Positions 6,529-8,859 of a DNA stretch of 8,859 bases are shown piece by piece; position 1 is the stretch's first letter; each line of letters begins with the position of its first letter. Both the position numbers and the translations under genes were made by a program. Below the pieces are notes generated by a model. That model was not told the DNA's origin. It searched no databases and saw only the letters and a program-made list of their open reading frames with translations. The stretch comes from Halieaceae bacterium UBA3479 (lineage in GTDB: Bacteria; Pseudomonadota; Gammaproteobacteria; Pseudomonadales; Halieaceae), in contig DFQW01000173.1 of NCBI GenBank assembly GCA_002377985.1, positions 551 to 9,409 of the forward strand. Direction: 5' to 3'.

Positions 6529-8406
6529 TCATCTGATAACGATATCAGCCGTGTCACGCTGATAGCGGACGTATTCTCCGAAACTCAGTCTCTGTTGCTC
6601 CGCACTACGCCGGCTCATCAATGTTTCCGCTTCGGCGGCGGTCAATCCGGCCACCGACCCGGGCGTAACCCGTGCCAGTTGGATCAGCGCGTGCCCTTCG
6701 CCCGGCACCGCAACCATACGCAGTGTTCTTGTCTCGCCTGCTGGCATCGCGAAGGCAGCTTCTAGCACTGGCCTAGGCAATTGACTGGCTAGCCGGGTGG
6801 TCGCCAGTTCTACCCGCCACTCGACGTCGAGAGCTGCCGCCACTTCCTCGAAACTCTCACCATCGACAAGCGACTGCTCCGCCCGCGACTGCAACTCCCT
6901 CAGGGCGTTTAGCTCAATTTCTTGCGCTAATCTCTCGCCAATTTCAGCCTCCACTTCACTGAAGGGCGCCACCTGAGACGGCCTTATCTCCGCGATGCGA
7001 AGTACCGCAAAGCGCTTGCCAGAAAGTTCGACAACCTCACTGTTAATACCTTCTCCATAAACTTCTGGAGAAAAAGCGATGTCACGTACAGCGGCCTCTG
7101 CGAAAAGCCCGCTGCCTAACTCCCGAGAGAAGGCTTCTGAGCGCTCTACCCTGCCATTGACCGCTGAGGCGGGACCAACCAGATCGGGCGCGTTAAATAC
7201 AAGATCACGGAGTTCTTCTACCGCCAGTAGCAGAGCTCGCTCCGCTTCGGCCGATTCGATGGAGCTTCGCAACTCTTCTTTTACGTCGTCGTAACTCACC
7301 GAGTCGCCGTCTATACGCTCCTCTAACCGGATAAAGTGAGTCCCCGCATCGGTGACTACCGCCGGAGATACCTCTCCGGGCACTTGCAGGGCTGCGATAG
7401 CCGACTCCATCTCATCCGGAAACGCGGTGCCGTCAGTAAAGCCCAAAGCACCGCCCTGGCTGGCTGATCCAATATCGTCGGATAGTTGCTCCGCGATAGC
7501 TGCGAAGTCTTCAGCGAGCGCCAGGCGCTGGGACACTTCTGCGACCCGACGTGCAAAGTCTGCCTCTGACTCTTCCTCAGCAGGAATAAGAAGAATATGC
7601 GAAACCCTCGACTGCGTGGAGACGATGTATTCATCACGAACAGACTCAAACTGCTGACGGACTGTCTCCTCGTCAACCGCCGTTTGAAAATCCTCAGGAG
7701 TCAGGAGGATATAGTCGACCACCACCTGTTCAGGCCTCAAAAATTCGGATTCGTGGGCTTGAAAATAAGCTTGGAAAGCCTCGTCGGAGAGCGCTTCACT
7801 CTCGATGAGAGATCCTTCAGGAATGACCAGATATCTGACATCTCGCTCTTCGGCTACGAGGTTTGCCATCGCCGATAACTCTCGCTCCGTAACAAACTCA
7901 CTCTCGCTCACTGCTGTCTGCAGCTGAGTCAGTACAATATCCTCAGCCTGCAGTCGTCGAAATCGCTCGGGCGTAAAGCCAGCGTTTGCCAACACGCTTT
8001 TATAGGCCTCGGGTGAGAAACTGCCATTGAGCTGAAAGGCATCGATCGCAGTAATGGACTTGCCCACCTGTGCTTCAGATGCGACAAGATGGAGTTCAGA
8101 TGCTTTTTGTAAGAGGAGCGCTCTCTGGATCAATGATTCCAGAGCGCGAGGCTGAAGCCTATCGTCATCGAGCATAGCCGGATCGATATCTTCACCGAAG
8201 ATACTGACAAGCTGCCTTTTTTGCTGCGTCACCGCCTCTTGTAGCGCAAAAGGAGAGATTTCCTCACCGTTAACCTCGGCAACCGAACTACCCGATCCTC
8301 CGGGCAGGAGTGTCTCCAGCCCGAATGCGGCAAAAGACAATACGATCAAGCCAATGATGATCTTGGCGGCGGTGCTCTGTGCCCCCTGACGCATGGATTG
8401 AAGCAT
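6529..8406 (-). CDS. ppiD: PpiD-type periplasmic peptidyl-prolyl isomerase/foldase
   Basis: Inner-membrane-anchored chaperone that acts in the periplasm on proteins leaving the Sec translocon. At 625 residues it is close to E. coli PpiD (623). The N-terminus MLQSMRQGAQ is followed by one membrane helix at about 16-34 with the family-typical KIIIGLIVLSFAAFG. A SurA-N-like chaperone domain fills about 40-180. A parvulin domain (about 262-364) shows SHILLIP at 269-275, SQGGALGF at 316-323, GEVSPAV at 344-350 and GTHFIRLEE at 355-363. Both parvulin-type histidines (His270, His357) are kept. E. coli PpiD's parvulin domain is regarded as inactive, and whether this one is active is open. I chose ATG 8406 because the 17 residues from an upstream ATG at 8457 look nothing like PpiD, and GGAG precedes 8406 by about 12 bases. 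It sits downstream of hupB, as in many Gammaproteobacteria. Confidence 0.95.
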   Translation of the reverse strand: MLQSMRQGAQSTAAKIIIGLIVLSFAAFGLETLLPGGSGSSVAEVNGEEISPFALQEAVTQQKRQLVSIFGEDIDPAMLDDDRLQPRALESLIQRALLLQKASELHLVASEAQVGKSITAIDAFQLNGSFSPEAYKSVLANAGFTPERFRRLQAEDIVLTQLQTAVSESEFVTERELSAMANLVAEERDVRYLVIPEGSLIESEALSDEAFQAYFQAHESEFLRPEQVVVDYILLTPEDFQTAVDEETVRQQFESVRDEYIVSTQSRVSHILLIPAEEESEADFARRVAEVSQRLALAEDFAAIAEQLSDDIGSASQGGALGFTDGTAFPDEMESAIAALQVPGEVSPAVVTDAGTHFIRLEERIDGDSVSYDDVKEELRSSIESAEAERALLLAVEELRDLVFNAPDLVGPASAVNGRVERSEAFSRELGSGLFAEAAVRDIAFSPEVYGEGINSEVVELSGKRFAVLRIAEIRPSQVAPFSEVEAEIGERLAQEIELNALRELQSRAEQSLVDGESFEEVAAALDVEWRVELATTRLASQLPRPVLEAAFAMPAGETRTLRMVAVPGEGHALIQLARVTPGSVAGLTAAEAETLMSRRSAEQQRLSFGEYVRYQRDTADIVIR

Positions 8407-8471
8407 GGCGGTAAATTTCTCCAGATATGGGTGACATGCACCCTGAGTGGTTCTCAACCGGCTTGACGATG

Positions 8472-8477
8472 ATTATA
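8472..8477 (-). promoter_or_regulatory. Candidate -10 box of a ppiD promoter
   Basis: Read on the minus strand the bases are TATAAT, a perfect sigma70 -10 hexamer. It lies between the hupB terminator and ppiD, which predicts a leader of about 60 bases. The -35 region is poor and falls within the terminator stem: CTTCTT at 17-base spacing or TTCTTT at 16. The promoter may therefore be weak or activator-dependent. Confidence 0.45.
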
Positions 8478-8494
8478 TGCGACTCTATTACGTA

Positions 8495-8520
8495 AAGAAG
8501 GCGCTCTGTGGCGCCTTCTT
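8495..8520 (-). terminator. Intrinsic terminator of hupB
   Basis: A perfect 10-bp stem, AAGAAGGCGC paired with GCGCCTTCTT, closes a 6-base loop. On the minus strand the downstream arm runs into TTCTTTACG, a short U-rich tail. It lies about 40 bases after the hupB stop codon, as expected for the end of a monocistronic hupB message. On the plus strand no gene feeds into it. Confidence 0.85.
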
Positions 8521-8558
8521 GTACTCACCGCTCGACGCGGCGATTATGAGGAGTAGTG

Positions 8559-8834
8559 TTACTTGTTAACGGCGTCTTTCAGCGCCTTCCCGGCTTTAAA
8601 GCCCGGCGTGTTAGAAGCTGCAATCTGAATAGTTTCACCGGTACGCGGGTTACGACCCTGTCGCGCTGCCCGCGCTTTTACCGAGAATGTACCAAAACCA
8701 ACCAGCGACACGCTCCCGCCCTTGGCGAGTGCACCTGTAATCGCACCGATTGCCGCATCGAGTGCGCGGCCCGCAGAGGCCTTGGAAAGATCCGCATCTG
8801 CGGCAATGGCATCAATCAAGTCATTTTTGTTCAC
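8559..8834 (-). CDS. hupB: DNA-binding protein HU-beta
   Basis: Small basic nucleoid protein that binds and bends DNA as a dimer. The 91 residues compare with 90 in E. coli HU-beta. The N-terminal helix-turn-helix dimerisation part is [11 protein letters not shown] onward. The HU signature [21 protein letters not shown] begins at 46, with Pro63 at the tip of the DNA-intercalating arm. The C-terminus [17 protein letters not shown] is typical. The gene starts with GTG, with AAGGGG 6 bases ahead. It is called HU-beta rather than HU-alpha or IHF because of the sequence and the ppiD gene that follows. By the usual gene order lon would lie just beyond the right edge, but that is not seen here. The promoter is outside the window. 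Confidence 0.97.
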   Translation of the reverse strand: MNKNDLIDAIAADADLSKASAGRALDAAIGAITGALAKGGSVSLVGFGTFSVKARAARQGRNPRTGETIQIAASNTPGFKAGKALKDAVNK

Positions 8835-8840
8835 GTTATA

Positions 8841-8846
8841 CCCCTT
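8841..8846 (-). promoter_or_regulatory. Ribosome binding site of hupB
   Basis: On the minus strand AAGGGG lies 6 bases before GTG 8834 and fixes this non-ATG codon as the start. No other start codon nearby would keep the conserved MNKNDLI N-terminus of HU proteins. Confidence 0.7.
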
Positions 8847-8859
8847 GAGTCTATTGAGC

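Noticed and set aside
8407..8457. 17-residue N-terminal extension of PpiD from an upstream ATG
   Set aside because: PpiD proteins begin at the MLQ motif just before the membrane helix, and the extension has no similarity to the family. The region is more likely leader RNA.

Overview
The window looks like an ordinary chromosomal stretch of a Gammaproteobacterium, probably a marine heterotroph of the Cellvibrionales/OM60-NOR5 type. That placement is an inference from three things: HU-beta immediately upstream of a PpiD-type foldase (the gammaproteobacterial lon-hupB-ppiD order), an ETF-ubiquinone oxidoreductase N-terminus of the pseudomonad kind, and a DUF1254/DUF1214 protein. Coding density is high and nearly every base is assigned. 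There are eight protein genes. I saw no tRNA, rRNA, CRISPR array, insertion sequence, phage gene or sign of recent transfer.

Left part (about 1-2340, plus strand): a secreted DUF1254/DUF1214 protein is followed 12 bp later by a membrane-only Kef-type (CPA2) cation/proton antiporter with no cytoplasmic RCK domain. A GC-rich hairpin lies in the short convergent gap before the next block.

Centre (2339-5911): this is the complete electron-transfer-flavoprotein module. etfB and etfA overlap by 4 bp on the minus strand. They diverge from the ETF:ubiquinone oxidoreductase gene on the plus strand across a 244-bp control region. EtfAB collects electrons from acyl-CoA and other FAD dehydrogenases, and the oxidoreductase passes them to ubiquinone, so this block links fatty-acid and amino-acid oxidation to respiration. 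The control region holds several inverted repeats that may be operators.

Right part (5924-8834, minus strand): transcription runs hupB (HU-beta), then ppiD (inner-membrane periplasmic foldase), then a DUF1285 gene. A strong intrinsic terminator follows hupB, and a candidate promoter with a perfect TATAAT sits just beyond it for ppiD-DUF1285. DUF1285 ends 12 bp from the end of the convergent oxidoreductase gene.

I do not see a clearly new biological system. The points most worth following up are the inverted repeats in the etf control region, the pairing of a secreted DUF1254/DUF1214 protein with an RCK-less antiporter, and the DUF1285 gene of unknown function behind ppiD.
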